This document shows positions 46,844 to 57,425 of a stretch of DNA of 64,000 nucleotides, piece after piece. Made by a program: the position numbers and the translations under genes. The notes under the pieces are model-generated. The model did no database searches, was not told where the DNA came from, and saw only the letters and a program-made list of their open reading frames with translations. Each line of letters opens with the position of its first letter. Within the stretch, counting starts at the first letter, position 1. The stretch comes from Skermanella pratensis (lineage in GTDB: Bacteria; Pseudomonadota; Alphaproteobacteria; Azospirillales; Azospirillaceae), in contig NZ_CP030265.1 of the NCBI RefSeq assembly GCF_008843145.1, positions 62,001-126,000 on the forward strand. The letters run 5' to 3'.

Positions 46844-49800
46844 TCACGGTCCCGCAAGATCGGCAAGTTCGCGATCGGCCCGCTCTCCGACGATCAGCCG
46901 GCGGACCGTCCTGACCAGATCGTCCCGTTCATATGCACCTTTACGTAACACACGATCAACCTGCCCGTCCATTCGGACAACCTGCTCCTCGTCCAGGTCC
47001 AGCGCGGTCACCACGACGATGGGAATGCCGTTGAGCCGGCCGTCCCCGCGCATCATCTCCAGCACCTGGAAGCCGTCGGGCACCGGCATGTCTAGGTCAA
47101 GGACCACGGCGAGCGGCCGGCCGGTCTGCATGCGGTCGAGTGCCGCCAGCCCGTCCTCGGCCTCGGCGACGGTGAAGCCGGCGCGTTCCAGCGTCCGGCG
47201 CAGCACGTCTCGGGCGGCGGCGTCGTCATCGACCACCAGCACGTCGCAGGCGCTGGCGACCTGCGCCGCGGGCATCGGGGCGTCGGCGCCGGCGACGCGG
47301 CGGATCGCCTCGACGATGGCGTCGGCGGAAGCGGGCTTGGCCAGGCATTCGGCGGCGTCGGCCAGAAGGTTGAACGGGATCGGTTCCGAGCCCGACGGCA
47401 CCAGCAGGACCTGCGGCGGACAGGCCATGCCGAACTCCGCGATCAGGTTTTCCGGCAGCGACCGGCCGTCGCGGCAGCGCAGTTCCGCGTCCAGCACCAG
47501 GATATCCGGGCGTAGCGCGCGGGCCATCCGCAGCCCCTCGGTCCCGCCGAAGGCATGGAGAACCATCAGCGTGCCGGCCAACGAGCCGGCCAGGCGATCG
47601 GCGGTACGGTGGCGCTCCACGGCGCCGTCGACCGCGTCGTGCAGGTCGGGGTCGTCGTCGATCATCAGCACCCGGACCGTCCGGCCGGGCGCCGCCGGAC
47701 CCGGATCGTCCGCCGGACCGGATACCGCGGCGTCCGGCCGGGGTTCCTCCGCGGCCGTTCCGGGCGGCGCGGCCGCCGCGTCCCTGGATTCCACCGGCAG
47801 GGTTATGGTGAAGGTGCTTCCCTTGCCCGGTTCGCTCGACACGTTGATCCGGGCGCCCAGCATGTCGGCGAAATGCCGGCTGATCGCCAGTCCCAGCCCG
47901 GTCCCGCCGTAGCGCCGCGTGGTCGAGGCGTCGGCCTGGGTGAAGCGGCGGAACAGCCGGCTGAGCTGCTCCGGCGTCATGCCGATGCCGGTGTCGCTGA
48001 CCGTGAACTCCACGGCATGGGCGGGCGCCCGGATGCAGCGGGAGGAAATGCGGATGACTCCCCCCGAGGTGAACTTGCAGGCGTTCCCCACCAGGTTCAG
48101 CAGCATCTGCCGAAGCTTGGTCTGGTCCGACAGGACGATCCCCAGGCGGGATCGGCCTTCGACCTCGATCCGGTTGCCGTTGGCGTCCGCCAGGGGACCC
48201 GAGATCGCCCGCACCTCCTCGACCAGCAGGTCGGCGTCGAACGGGGCGATGTCGACCGACATGCGGCCCGCCTCGATCTTGGACAGGTCGAGGATGTCGT
48301 TGATCAGGGAAAGCAGGTGCTTGCCGCTGGAGCGGATCTTCTCCAGGTCGGGAACGTAGGCCTCGTCGCCCCGGTCCTCGGCGTCCTCGGCCAGCATCTC
48401 GGCGTAGCCGATGATGGCGTTCAGCGGCGTGCGCAGCTCGTGGCTCATGTTCGCCAGGAACTCCGACTTGCTGCGATCCGCCGCCTCGGCCTGCTCCTTG
48501 GCGCGGCGCAGGGTGTCGGCGGCGCGCTGCGCGTCGGTCACGTCGAAGAAGGTGCCGACCATGCCGGCGTCGGCGCCGTCGGCCCCGCGGAAGCCGGCCT
48601 CGCCGACCATCACCGTGCGATCCTCGCCCTCCGCCGCGTTGTGCAGCACCGCCTCGTACTGCCGGATCCCGCCGCCGCCCGAGCCGGTGCTCGCCGTCGT
48701 GCCCGAGGCGTCCCGCGCGAACTGCGCCGCCGCTCCGCCGAACAGGTCGGCCGGCGTCCGCCCCGCCACCCGGTCGCGCGGCACCCCGGCGAACTCGGCG
48801 AAATGGCCGTTGCAGCCGATGTAGCGGCCGGACGGGTCGAGCATGAACAGGGGCACCGGGACGGTATCGAGCATGGTCGCCAGCAGGCGGTTGCGCGCCT
48901 CCAGCGCGTCGGTGGTCGCCGTGATGGCCCGCCGGTGGTCGGCCAGCCGGTGTCCCATCGCGACGATTCGGTCGGCGGTCCGCTCCAGCTCCAGGATGCC
49001 GAAGCGGGGCGCCTGTTCCAGGTCCTGGCCGGCGCCGATCCGGTCGGTGATCGCGTCGACCTCGCCCAGCGGGCGGGAGATCGCCCGGCTCATGCCTTGG
49101 GCGCGGCGGTACAGCAGGGCGAAGAACCCGGCATAGAACAGGGTCACCGCCGCGATCAGCATCAGGCCGATGCGGTCGAACCGGTCCTTCAGCGCCGTCG
49201 CGTCGGCGAAGATGCTGCTTTCCGGCGCCAGCACCAGCAGCCTCCAGCCGGTCTCGCCGATGGTCGCCCAGGATGCCAGGCGCGATCCGCCATCGTTTAT
49301 TCCACCCCGGGCGGCACCGTCGAGCGCCAGGGTGCCGGCCCCGGCGGCGGAGGTCCCGACCAGGGCCGCCAGCGGCTTCAGGTCCGGCCGCCGGAAGATG
49401 TTGAAGTCGTCCGGCTTGAAGGTGTCGGCCATGATGGCCTTGTCGTAATGGTGCTCGGTCAGTTCGGTCAGCCCGAAGTCGCGCTCGGCGGCGGGCGGCA
49501 AGGCGAGGAGCACGCCGTCGCGGTTGAGCAGGACGGCATAGCCGTCCCAGGGTAGTTCCAGCCCGGCGATCCGCTCGACGAACCGGCCCACCGTGACGTC
49601 CACGCCGACCACGCCTTCCAGCACGCCGTCCAGATAGGCCGGCGCTATGGCCGACGCCATCCAGCCGCTGCCCGCCGGATCGACGTAGACGTCCGTCCAG
49701 ACCGTCCGGCGGTCGGGATTATGGGCGGCGTCCGCCTCGTAGTAGAAGTTGAAGGACGGTATGTCCATCAGCTCGGCATATTGGCCGGAAACGTCGAAAT

Positions 49801-50371
49801 ACGGGTAGATCCGGTTGAGGCTGTCCCGGGTGTTGAGATAGGCCTGGACGATCAGCGGGTTGGTCCGCTGAAGGTTCTTCAGGAACGGATCGAGCTGGGA
49901 CAGCCGGAGCGCCTTGGCCCGCTCCGTCTCGCCCACCGGCACGATGCCGCTGTAGAAGGCGGCTCCCTGACCGATGTCGCGCGTGGTGTACCACGATCCC
50001 CGCGGCCCGTAGGCGTAGCGTTCGACCTCCTCCGGCGATGGCTGCCAGGGCGTGCGGTAGGCCAGCTCGGCCTGGCGCGCGAGCAGGGACGTCGCTGAGC
50101 TTATCCCGGCCAGCGTCGCGTTCAGCGTCTCCGCCTCCTGCCGGGCGGTGCGCGTCAGCTGGTCTCGGGCGACGGTGCGCATCGCCTCCAGGTTCTCATC
50201 CCGGATCAGGGCGTTGGAGAAGAGATAGACCCCGATCAGCGCCAGTTCGACGAAGAGCAGCGGTATCAGGGCGGCGCGCAGGTAGGAGCGCCAGATCCAG
50301 CTCAGCAGCGACTGCGGAGCGGCTTGCGCCTCCCCGGCGGACGGCACCGGGATCTGGCTGGCGTGAGGCAT
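46844..50371 (-). CDS. Membrane hybrid histidine kinase with two receiver domains
   Basis: The ATG (cat 50369-50371) gives 1,175 residues; an upstream start would add 147 unconserved residues. It has a membrane helix ([19 protein letters not shown]), a large double-Cache-type periplasmic sensor, a second helix near 402 ([20 protein letters not shown]), a HAMP-like linker, a PAS domain ([20 protein letters not shown]), a HisKA with [20 protein letters not shown], an ATPase domain ([19 protein letters not shown]) and two receivers. The first receiver has [10 protein letters not shown] and an insertion, and the second [13 protein letters not shown] with [11 protein letters not shown]. It starts a three-gene operon. 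Confidence 0.93.
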   Translation of the reverse strand: MPHASQIPVPSAGEAQAAPQSLLSWIWRSYLRAALIPLLFVELALIGVYLFSNALIRDENLEAMRTVARDQLTRTARQEAETLNATLAGISSATSLLARQAELAYRTPWQPSPEEVERYAYGPRGSWYTTRDIGQGAAFYSGIVPVGETERAKALRLSQLDPFLKNLQRTNPLIVQAYLNTRDSLNRIYPYFDVSGQYAELMDIPSFNFYYEADAAHNPDRRTVWTDVYVDPAGSGWMASAIAPAYLDGVLEGVVGVDVTVGRFVERIAGLELPWDGYAVLLNRDGVLLALPPAAERDFGLTELTEHHYDKAIMADTFKPDDFNIFRRPDLKPLAALVGTSAAGAGTLALDGAARGGINDGGSRLASWATIGETGWRLLVLAPESSIFADATALKDRFDRIGLMLIAAVTLFYAGFFALLYRRAQGMSRAISRPLGEVDAITDRIGAGQDLEQAPRFGILELERTADRIVAMGHRLADHRRAITATTDALEARNRLLATMLDTVPVPLFMLDPSGRYIGCNGHFAEFAGVPRDRVAGRTPADLFGGAAAQFARDASGTTASTGSGGGGIRQYEAVLHNAAEGEDRTVMVGEAGFRGADGADAGMVGTFFDVTDAQRAADTLRRAKEQAEAADRSKSEFLANMSHELRTPLNAIIGYAEMLAEDAEDRGDEAYVPDLEKIRSSGKHLLSLINDILDLSKIEAGRMSVDIAPFDADLLVEEVRAISGPLADANGNRIEVEGRSRLGIVLSDQTKLRQMLLNLVGNACKFTSGGVIRISSRCIRAPAHAVEFTVSDTGIGMTPEQLSRLFRRFTQADASTTRRYGGTGLGLAISRHFADMLGARINVSSEPGKGSTFTITLPVESRDAAAAPPGTAAEEPRPDAAVSGPADDPGPAAPGRTVRVLMIDDDPDLHDAVDGAVERHRTADRLAGSLAGTLMVLHAFGGTEGLRMARALRPDILVLDAELRCRDGRSLPENLIAEFGMACPPQVLLVPSGSEPIPFNLLADAAECLAKPASADAIVEAIRRVAGADAPMPAAQVASACDVLVVDDDAAARDVLRRTLERAGFTVAEAEDGLAALDRMQTGRPLAVVLDLDMPVPDGFQVLEMMRGDGRLNGIPIVVVTALDLDEEQVVRMDGQVDRVLRKGAYERDDLVRTVRRLIVGERADRELADLAGP

Positions 50372-50534
50372 GTCGGTGATCCTGGCCGCGGGCGTGGAGC
50401 TGAAAAGGTTAATCCGAAAGATCCGGAGCGACAATTTCTCCAAATTGCCGGGACTCCGCAAGGCGTGATTGATAGACAGCGTAGCAAGGGCACGCGAACC
50501 GGCCCCGAGGGGCCGGCAGAAAAGAGGAAACGTC

Positions 50535-51971
50535 ATGACTTCCCAGGACCTGTGCGATCTGGATGCCGTCACCCTCCGGCAGATGATCGGACGCAAGGAG
50601 ATTTCCCCGCGCGAGCTGGTGGATGCCTGCATCCGCCGAGTCGAGGCCGTGGACCCCACCGTGAACGCCCTGGTCAGCCGCTGCTTCGACCGGGCGCGCA
50701 TGGAGGCCGCCGAGGCCGAGGCGGCCGTCATGGGCGGCGGTCCGCTGGGTCTCCTGCACGGGCTGCCGATCGGCATCAAGGACCTGAGCGACGCCGGCGG
50801 AGTGCGCACCACCTACGGTTCCGAACTCTTTGCCGACCACGTCCCGGCCGAGGACGAGCGGGTCGTCGCCGCGGTGCGCCGGGCCGGCGCCATCGTGCTG
50901 GGCAAGACCAACACGCCGGAATTCGGCACCGGCGCCAATACCCGGAACGCGGTGTTCGGGGCGACCCGCAACCCGTTTGACTCCGCCCGCACCTGCGGCG
51001 GCTCGTCCGGTGGCTCCGCGGTGGCGCTGGCCTGCGGCATGGTTCCGCTCGCCACCGGTTCCGACCATGGCGGCAGCCTGCGCACGCCGGCCGCCTTCTG
51101 CGGCATCACCGGCTACCGCCCGTCGCCCGGCATGGTCCCCAGCGACCGCCGGGGCATGGCCTGGTCGCCGTCCTCGGTGGACGGCCCCATGGGCAGGACC
51201 GTCGCCGACGCCGCCCTGCTGATGTCGGCCATGGCCGGCACCGATCCGCGCGATCCGCTGCCCGGCTGCGCCGACCCGTCGGCCTTCCTGAACCTGCCGG
51301 AGGTGGACACGGCGTCGCTGCGCGTGGCGGTGTCGGAGGACCTGGGCTTCGCCCCGGTCGACGACGGCATCCGGGCGACGTTCCGGGCCGCGGTCGGGCG
51401 GATGTCCGGCGCGTTCGGCAGCGTGGCGGAGGAGGGGCCGGACCTCGCCGGGATCGACACGGTGTTCGAGATCCTGCGCTCGGTCATCTTCGTGGGGTCC
51501 CACCGGGAGAAGTTCGAGAAGCACCGTGACGCCCTGGGCCCGAACGTGATCGCCAACATGGAAGCCGCCCTGCGGTTGGACATCAGGGACATCGCTTGGG
51601 CCATGTCCGAGCAGACGCGGTACTTCAACCGGTTCGTCACCTTCATGGAAGGGGCGGACGTGCTGATCTGCCCCGCCGTGGCGGTCCCGCCCTTCCCGGT
51701 CGAGCAGTGGTATCCGGAGACCATCAACGGGGCGCCGACCCGGAACTACATGCACTGGCTCGCCATCACCTATGGATTGACCGTGCTGAGCCATCCGGTC
51801 GTCGTGGTTCCCTGCGGGCTGGACGCGACCGGAACGCCGTTCGGCATCCAGATCTGCGGCCGGTACGGCGCCGACCGGGCGGTGCTCGGCGTTGCCCGGG
51901 CGATCGAGCGGCTGCTGGCCGGAATTCCCGGGCTGGAGCGGCCGGTGCCGGACTTGGCAAAGACCCCATAG
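50535..51971 (+). CDS. Amidase (amidase-signature family)
   Basis: The ATG at 50535 gives 478 residues. The amidase-signature triad is visible: Lys in [13 protein letters not shown], cis-Ser in [16 protein letters not shown] and the nucleophile Ser in [20 protein letters not shown]. Family members hydrolyse amides or transfer ammonia to tRNA; this one is not gatA, because the context is unrelated. Substrate unknown. The SDR gene follows 65 bases downstream. Confidence 0.9.
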   Translation: MTSQDLCDLDAVTLRQMIGRKEISPRELVDACIRRVEAVDPTVNALVSRCFDRARMEAAEAEAAVMGGGPLGLLHGLPIGIKDLSDAGGVRTTYGSELFADHVPAEDERVVAAVRRAGAIVLGKTNTPEFGTGANTRNAVFGATRNPFDSARTCGGSSGGSAVALACGMVPLATGSDHGGSLRTPAAFCGITGYRPSPGMVPSDRRGMAWSPSSVDGPMGRTVADAALLMSAMAGTDPRDPLPGCADPSAFLNLPEVDTASLRVAVSEDLGFAPVDDGIRATFRAAVGRMSGAFGSVAEEGPDLAGIDTVFEILRSVIFVGSHREKFEKHRDALGPNVIANMEAALRLDIRDIAWAMSEQTRYFNRFVTFMEGADVLICPAVAVPPFPVEQWYPETINGAPTRNYMHWLAITYGLTVLSHPVVVVPCGLDATGTPFGIQICGRYGADRAVLGVARAIERLLAGIPGLERPVPDLAKTP

Positions 51972-52036
51972 CTCCGTATGGTTCCTTCGGCCGCCCGGCC
52001 CCCATGCCTTTGGCCTGAAGCCGCAAGGAGAACGCC

Positions 52037-52816
52037 ATGACGGAAGAAACCCGCGTCGCCCTGGTGACCGGAGCCAGCCGGGGGATCGGCAAGGCCATCG
52101 CCACGGCGCTGGCCGAGGCCGGTTTCGACCTGCTGATCACCGCCAGGACGGCCACCGCGCTTGAAACCGTGGCGAGCCACCTGGCCCGCGAGACCGGGCA
52201 GCGGATCGAGATCCTGCACGGCGACCTGCGGGAGCCCGAGCTTGCCGAGACGCTGGTCGAGACCGCGGTGGACCTGTTCGGCCGGCTCGACCTGCTGGTC
52301 AACAATGCCGGGGCGACCAAGCGCGGACCGTTCCTGGACCTGGCCGAGGACGACTGGCAGGACGGCTTCGCGCTGAAGTTCTTCGGCGCGGTCCGACTGT
52401 CGCGGGCGTCCTGGCTGCACCTGAAGCGAACCGGCGGACAGGTGATCAACATCATCGGCGCGGGCGGGCGCACCCCGACGGCCGAGTTCACCATCGGCGG
52501 CTCGGTCAATGCCGGCCTGATGAACTTCACCAAGGCGCTGGCCGACCAGGGGCTGGCCGACGGCGTCCGGGTCAACGGCATCAATCCCGGACCGATCCGG
52601 ACCGAGCGGCTGGAAACCCGCATCCGCCAGTTCGCCCAGTCCCAGGGCATCGACACGGAGGAGGCGGCGAGCCGGATGGTGCAGGCGCAGAAGGTCATGC
52701 GGTTCGGCGAGCCGGACGAGATCGCCGCGGTCGTGGAGTTCCTGGCCGGGGAGGGCGGCGAGTTCATCCACGGCGCACTGATCGACGTGGACGGCGGATC
52801 GACCAAGGGCCTCTGA
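52037..52816 (+). CDS. SDR-fold oxidoreductase lacking the usual Tyr/Lys pair
   Basis: The ATG at 52037 (aaggagaa upstream) gives 259 residues with a Rossmann start VALVTGASRGIGKAIATALA and NNAG. The active-site stretch reads IIGAGGRTPTAEFTIGGSVN then AGLMNFTKALAD, where the YxxxK of classical SDRs has no equivalent. NPGPIRTERL and IDVDGGSTKG are normal. It may bind a nucleotide cofactor without classical catalysis, or use another residue. Upstream is an amidase and downstream a TPR gene, all on one strand. Confidence 0.82.
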   Translation: MTEETRVALVTGASRGIGKAIATALAEAGFDLLITARTATALETVASHLARETGQRIEILHGDLREPELAETLVETAVDLFGRLDLLVNNAGATKRGPFLDLAEDDWQDGFALKFFGAVRLSRASWLHLKRTGGQVINIIGAGGRTPTAEFTIGGSVNAGLMNFTKALADQGLADGVRVNGINPGPIRTERLETRIRQFAQSQGIDTEEAASRMVQAQKVMRFGEPDEIAAVVEFLAGEGGEFIHGALIDVDGGSTKGL

Positions 52817-52836
52817 GCCGGCCGGGGAAGGGTTCC

Positions 52837-54168
52837 ATGAGGGACCGGCGGGGCGAACCCCTTTCGACCGACGACCCCGCGGCGGTCGAGCGGTTCGACG
52901 CGGCGGTCACCCTGATGAACGGCTACTTCACCGATCCGCTGGCGGTGATCGACCGGGCGCTGGAGGAGCGCCCCGACTTCGTCATGGGCTACTGCTTCCG
53001 CGCCGGGCTGCTGCTGATCGCGGCGCAGAAGTCCGTGGAGCCGGAACTTCGCCGCAGCGTCGAGGCGGCGGAGGCTCTGGCGGGCCGCGGCGCCGGCTGG
53101 GCCAACGACAGGGAGCGCGGCCATATAGCCGCGGCGCGGGCCTGGCTGGACGGCGATTTCCATCGCACGCCCGAACTTTACGGGCGCGTGCTGGAGCGGC
53201 ATCCCGGCGACCTGGCGGCCCTCCAGTTCGCCCACCAGTGCGATTTCTTCGTCGGAGACGCCGCGGCGCTCCGCGACCGGCCTGCCAGCGTGCTGGCGCG
53301 GTGCGATCCGGAACTGCCCGGCCACGGTTTCGTGCTGGGCATGCATGCCTTCGGGCTGGAGGAGAACGGGGATTTCGCGGCGGCGGAGGAAATCGGGCGC
53401 CGGGCGGTCGGGCTGATCCCGCGCAATCCCTGGGCGATCCATGCCGTCGCCCATGTGATGGAGATGCAGGGCCGCTCCGACGAGGGCATCGCCTGGATGG
53501 CCGGCCGCGAGGCGGACTGGGCGCCGGATAACCTGCTGGCCGTCCATAACTGGTGGCATCTGGCGCTCCACCATCTCGACCGCTGCGAAACCGGGGCCGT
53601 GCTGGACATCTACGACCGCCATGTCCGGCCCCGGCCGGAGGCGATCGGGCTGGAACTGTCCGACGCGACGGCGCTGCTGTGGCGGCTGCACCTCGCCGGG
53701 ATCGACGCCGGAGACCGCTGGCGCGAGGTCGCCGACGGGTGGGAGCCGATGGCCGGGGACGGCTACTACGCCTTCAACGACATGCACGCCATGATGGCTT
53801 TCGTCGCGGCCGGGCGGGAGCCTGCCGCCGCCCGGCTGGCGGCGACCCTGGCCCGCCGGGCGGCCGGGACCGGCGCCAACGCCGCCATGACGCGGGAGGT
53901 CGGGCTGCCGGCCTGCCTGGGGTTGCTGGCGTTCGGCCGGGGCGACCATGCCGCCGCGACGGACCTGCTGCTGCCCCTGCCGGCCACGGCCCGCCGCTTC
54001 GGCGGCAGCAACGCACAGCGCGACGTCATAGCATTGACCCTCCTGGAAGCGGCGCTGCGGGCGGGCCGTGTGGAGATCGCGCGGGACCTGGCGGCACGGC
54101 GGATCGAGCTGAAGCCCCGCAGCCCGTTCAACCGTCTGCTCACGGAAAAACGCCTGAACCTTGGGTGA
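52837..54168 (+). CDS. TPR protein of the TTC38 type
   Basis: The 443-residue product starts at ATG 52837, 20 bases after the SDR stop. It is helical with TPR-like repeats and the family signature NPWAIHAVAHVMEMQGRSDE followed by AVHNWWHLALHHLDRCETG. Its function is unknown in bacteria; such proteins have no signal peptide and probably serve as scaffolds. Position suggests an operon with the SDR and maybe the amidase. Confidence 0.85.
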   Translation: MRDRRGEPLSTDDPAAVERFDAAVTLMNGYFTDPLAVIDRALEERPDFVMGYCFRAGLLLIAAQKSVEPELRRSVEAAEALAGRGAGWANDRERGHIAAARAWLDGDFHRTPELYGRVLERHPGDLAALQFAHQCDFFVGDAAALRDRPASVLARCDPELPGHGFVLGMHAFGLEENGDFAAAEEIGRRAVGLIPRNPWAIHAVAHVMEMQGRSDEGIAWMAGREADWAPDNLLAVHNWWHLALHHLDRCETGAVLDIYDRHVRPRPEAIGLELSDATALLWRLHLAGIDAGDRWREVADGWEPMAGDGYYAFNDMHAMMAFVAAGREPAAARLAATLARRAAGTGANAAMTREVGLPACLGLLAFGRGDHAAATDLLLPLPATARRFGGSNAQRDVIALTLLEAALRAGRVEIARDLAARRIELKPRSPFNRLLTEKRLNLG

Positions 54169-54211
54169 GCATGCCCGTTCCCAGGAGGATCGGACACACA
54201 GGACCTCTCCC

Positions 54212-54697
54212 ATGCTCGCGGCCTGCCTGCTTGTTTACAGCCTATTCGGCGCCTCCGCGGCGCATGCCCAGGAGGCCGGAGGCTTCCTGTCCGAGTCCCG
54301 CGGCACGATCGCCCATTTGGCAGAACTTGTCACGAGCGGGATCGAACTGGTAGGGATCGCCGTGATCGTCCTGGGTGCTGCCATCGCCACCGGTCTTTTC
54401 CTGCGGGACGGCTTCGGCACGGCCGGCTGGACCAGCGCCTACGATCGGTACCGGGCCAATCTCGGCCGCGGCATCCTGATCGGGCTCGAACTACTGGTCG
54501 CGGCCGACATCATCGCGACGGTCGCGGCACCCCTGGATTTCCGGACCGTCGGTGCCCTCGGCGTGATCGTCCTGATCCGGACCTTCCTCAGCTTCTCCCT
54601 GGAAGTCGAGATCAAGGGTCACTGGCCCTGGCAGGAGAGCCGGATCAGGAACCGGGGAACCGATCGGGGCGGCAAAGCGGGAATGACGCAATTGTGA
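54212..54697 (+). CDS. DUF1622 membrane protein
   Basis: The ATG at 54212 gives 161 residues; a longer start at 54161 is possible. The N-terminal MLAACLLVYSLFGASAAHAQ is a signal-like segment, and hydrophobic helices follow (IELVGIAVIVLGAAIATGLF, ILIGLELLVAADIIATVAAP, GALGVIVLIRTFLSFSLEVE). This is the pattern of DUF1622 inner-membrane proteins. Function unknown. Confidence 0.8.
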   Translation: MLAACLLVYSLFGASAAHAQEAGGFLSESRGTIAHLAELVTSGIELVGIAVIVLGAAIATGLFLRDGFGTAGWTSAYDRYRANLGRGILIGLELLVAADIIATVAAPLDFRTVGALGVIVLIRTFLSFSLEVEIKGHWPWQESRIRNRGTDRGGKAGMTQL

Positions 54698-54708
54698 TTC
54701 AAGTTCTT

Positions 54709-54776
54709 GCCACAGATTACGGTGATGGACAAAGATACGACCTGGATGATCTGAGGATATCGCAGTAATCTGTGGC
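54709..54776. repeat. CCACAGATTA inverted repeat
   Basis: gccacagatta and taatctgtggc are exact inverted copies around 46 bases. The same ccacagat word forms the next repeat. Confidence 0.7.
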
Positions 54777-54828
54777 CAACCCTCTTCCTCCCGGCCCAGC
54801 ATCGTCCAGGGCAGGAATCATTATTTAT

Positions 54829-54899
54829 CCACAGATACACGCAGATGGACACAGATACTTATCAATATCTTATCTGCGTCCATCTGCGTGCATCTGTGG
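54829..54899. repeat. CCACAGAT long hairpin repeat
   Basis: A nearly perfect palindrome of about 29 bases per arm (ccacagatacacgcagatgg against ccatctgcgtgcatctgtgg, with further pairing inside) encloses a short AT-rich loop. Intergenic repeats with this word occur in many bacteria. It lies between convergent genes and may act as a bidirectional terminator. Confidence 0.75.
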
Positions 54900-54930
54900 C
54901 CAATTTCTCTTCCTCCCGCCCCGGCGACAT

Positions 54931-55602
54931 CTATGGCAGGCCGAACCGGGCGATGATCCGGAACAAGGCGCCGCGGGTGTCCTGCTTGAAGACGGACAGG
55001 GCGTCGATCTCCAGCGGGTCGCGGGTGAAGGGTGCCACCGCCGGTTCCAGCAGGGTCCTGGCGGCGGCCCTGGCATCGTCGTCCAGGCTGCCGGTCAGGG
55101 TCATGTGGAAGCGGAACTCCTCGAAGACATAAGCGTAGCCCCAGCGCCGGAGATAATCGTCCTGGCGGGGCGTCAGGCCGTGGGCGCGGCGCTTCTCCAG
55201 TTCGGACGGGGGAGGAGGGGCGCGGAAGGGGTCGAAGGCGCGCACGCAATCGGCGGCGAACGCATCGAGATTCCCGGAGGAGGCGGAGGGGACCAGGGCG
55301 AGGAAGCGGCCCAGCTCCGCCAGCTTCAGAGGGGGTATGGCGAAACGGCGGCGGCTCGCGGCGAAGTCCGCCACGGCCGAGAGTAGTCCTGACTCCGAAC
55401 TGCCCGGGGCCAGCGCCATCGGCGGCTTCAGGGTGGCGTGGAACCCGTAACGGCACGGATCGGCGGTCCAGTCCGGATGCACGCCGTCCGGGGGATCGAG
55501 GGTTTCGCCCGTCGCCGCGTCGCGGCCGAGCCAGCGGCTGGCGAACTTCCACAGGGCGCTGTCCGGGGGCGGAGCGAAATAGAGGGCGTAGCGGGCGGTC
55601 AT
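54931..55602 (-). CDS. DUF1045 protein, 2H-phosphoesterase type
   Basis: The ATG (cat 55600-55602) overlaps the previous stop as ATGA. The 223 residues contain two HxT motifs, YGFHATLKPPMALA and FRFHMTLTGSLDDD, which define the 2H phosphoesterase fold. Family members are mostly found in phosphonate operons, where they process ribose cyclic phosphates. Here the gene ends a carotenoid/polyketide operon, which is unusual; its substrate is unclear. Confidence 0.85.
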   Translation of the reverse strand: MTARYALYFAPPPDSALWKFASRWLGRDAATGETLDPPDGVHPDWTADPCRYGFHATLKPPMALAPGSSESGLLSAVADFAASRRRFAIPPLKLAELGRFLALVPSASSGNLDAFAADCVRAFDPFRAPPPPSELEKRRAHGLTPRQDDYLRRWGYAYVFEEFRFHMTLTGSLDDDARAAARTLLEPAVAPFTRDPLEIDALSVFKQDTRGALFRIIARFGLP

Positions 55603-56702
55603 GGGATGGCTTGTTCGGGGACGCGGGTAGCATATGCTATCGCCTTCAGCACTCCCGGCGCCAGCCGCACGGCGCCGGCGGCGAAACCCTGGAGCGCCGG
55701 CTGGCGGATCGCCCGCGCCAGCAGCGTGGCGGTTCGGATCTGCCCGGCGAACGGCGATCCGTCGAGCGCCGCCTGCCCGGCGAGCACCCGGTCGGACGCC
55801 AGGAAGGCCGAGTGGAGGGCGATCGCCATGCCGTCGCCGCAGAACGACGGGATCACCGCGAGCTGGTCGCCCAGCCTGTGCAGCCGCCGGGACGGGGCGC
55901 CGGCCCGATGCACGAAGCCGTAGGGGATGCCGTAGATCGACAGGGGCCGTTCCCAGCAGGCGGCGGCACCGGCCAGCCGGTCCGCGAAGGCGGGGGACTC
56001 CTCGCGGAGATGGTCCAGCAGGCTTTCCCACCGACGCCCGACCCGGTCGTAGACCGGTTTGGCAACCACCAGGCACAGGTTGGCCCGGCCGTCCGCCGCC
56101 GGCTGCAACCCGGCATAGCCGCCGGCGAACAGCAGCACTTCCACATGGCCGGCGAGGCGCGCCGCCTGTTCCGGTGCCAGCGTGAGATACTGCTTGAACC
56201 CGATCAGGTCGTTGATGGAGCCGGGGGGCCGGCGGTGGCCGCGCAGGTCGTGCTTGCCCGTCGCCAGGAGGGCCGCGCGGGCGGCGACCGGCCCGTCCGC
56301 CTGGAGGGTCACGCGGTCCCCGGTCTCGGCCAGGGAGCGGACCGTCACGCCGCGCCGGATCTCGGCGCCCCTGTCCGCAGCCGCCCGGAGAAGCGCCTCG
56401 TCCATAACCTCGCGCGACAGGCTGAAAGCCGGGAAGGGCAGGCGGGCGGTCGTTTCCGACCTCCCCCGGACCAGTCGGACGGAATGGATCGGCAGCGCGC
56501 CGAGGCGGGGCAGGTCCAGCCCCAGCTTTCCCAGATAGCCCGCGGCCTCGACGCTGACGAACTCGCCGCAGACCTTATGGTGCGGACCGGTCTCGCGTTC
56601 GAAAAGAACGACGGAGCGGCCGGCTTCCGCCAGGCGGCAGGCCGCCGCGGCACCGGCCGGCCCGCCGCCGACGATCACGGCGTCGTGGATCGCCGGGTTC
56701 AT
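55599..56702 (-). CDS. Geranylgeranyl-reductase-like FAD oxidoreductase
   Basis: The ATG (cat 56700-56702) overlaps the methyltransferase stop. The 367-residue flavoprotein has the FAD motif AVIVGGGPAGAAAACRLAEA, then HHKVCGEFVS and FCGDGMAIALHSAFLASD, as in the geranylgeranyl reductase and aromatic hydroxylase group. Homologs often sit next to type III polyketide synthases and oxidise or reduce their products. It is coupled with both neighbours. Confidence 0.85.
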   Translation of the reverse strand: MNPAIHDAVIVGGGPAGAAAACRLAEAGRSVVLFERETGPHHKVCGEFVSVEAAGYLGKLGLDLPRLGALPIHSVRLVRGRSETTARLPFPAFSLSREVMDEALLRAAADRGAEIRRGVTVRSLAETGDRVTLQADGPVAARAALLATGKHDLRGHRRPPGSINDLIGFKQYLTLAPEQAARLAGHVEVLLFAGGYAGLQPAADGRANLCLVVAKPVYDRVGRRWESLLDHLREESPAFADRLAGAAACWERPLSIYGIPYGFVHRAGAPSRRLHRLGDQLAVIPSFCGDGMAIALHSAFLASDRVLAGQAALDGSPFAGQIRTATLLARAIRQPALQGFAAGAVRLAPGVLKAIAYATRVPEQAIP

Positions 56703-57415
56703 TTGATCCGCCCGACGCCGTAGCGGAACGGCGTGAACCATTCGACCGAGACCTCTCCCGGCGTGAATCCCGCCTCGGCGATCACCCGGTCCCAGTCTGC
56801 CCTGGTGAAGGCGCGCGCCACCGAAAGCGGGGCGTCATGGACCACCAGCCGATTGACCGGCAGCGTGCTCACCATCACGCGGGCGAAAGCGTGGGAGATC
56901 GCGTGGCGGTGCAGGTCGTTGCTGAACCAGCCGAGGCCGGCGCGGGCTTCCATCCAGCGCAGGAAGCGGACCAGGGACTCGTCCTCCAGGTGGTGGGTGA
57001 AGAGCGCGCTGATCACCACGTCGGTCCGGTGGTCATCGGGCAGGTCGAAGAGATTGCCGACCCGATAGTCGATCCCGGCGTCCGGAGGCGTCGCCAGATC
57101 GGCCGCCCGGGCGGACCAGGGGTTCAGGTCCACCCCGGACAGGTCGACCTCGACGCCGCGCCGTCCGGCCCATCGGTGGATTTCCCGCAGCATGTCGCCG
57201 TAGCCGAACCCCACGTCCAGGATGCGTAGCCTCCGCCGTCCCGTCCGTTTCACCACCCGGTCCAGCCATGACAAGGTCGGGCGGTACGCCAGCGTGCACA
57301 GGTTGATCCGGCGCAGGTCCCGCAGGCAGTGCTGGAACTCCTCGAAGCTGACTTCCTCCGTGTCCATCAGCTCCGGCCGGGTGCTCCGCCGGGATAGGTC
57401 CGTCATGGTTTCCAT
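56699..57415 (-). CDS. Class I SAM-dependent methyltransferase
   Basis: The 238-residue product starts at cat 57413-57415. The SAM-binding motif is LRILDVGFGYGDMLREIHRW, followed by SGVDLNPWSARAADLA and VISALFTHHLEDES. In clusters with a type III PKS it probably methylates the phenolic product or the carboxylate. It starts 10 bases after the PKS stop and overlaps the next gene by four bases. Confidence 0.88.
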   Translation of the reverse strand: METMTDLSRRSTRPELMDTEEVSFEEFQHCLRDLRRINLCTLAYRPTLSWLDRVVKRTGRRRLRILDVGFGYGDMLREIHRWAGRRGVEVDLSGVDLNPWSARAADLATPPDAGIDYRVGNLFDLPDDHRTDVVISALFTHHLEDESLVRFLRWMEARAGLGWFSNDLHRHAISHAFARVMVSTLPVNRLVVHDAPLSVARAFTRADWDRVIAEAGFTPGEVSVEWFTPFRYGVGRIK

Positions 57416-57425
57416 ATCGCCGGGC

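Noticed and set aside
47555-49555. 666-residue frame on the plus strand opposite the hybrid kinase
   Set aside because: Low-complexity Gly/Arg-rich translation, a shadow of the kinase frame.
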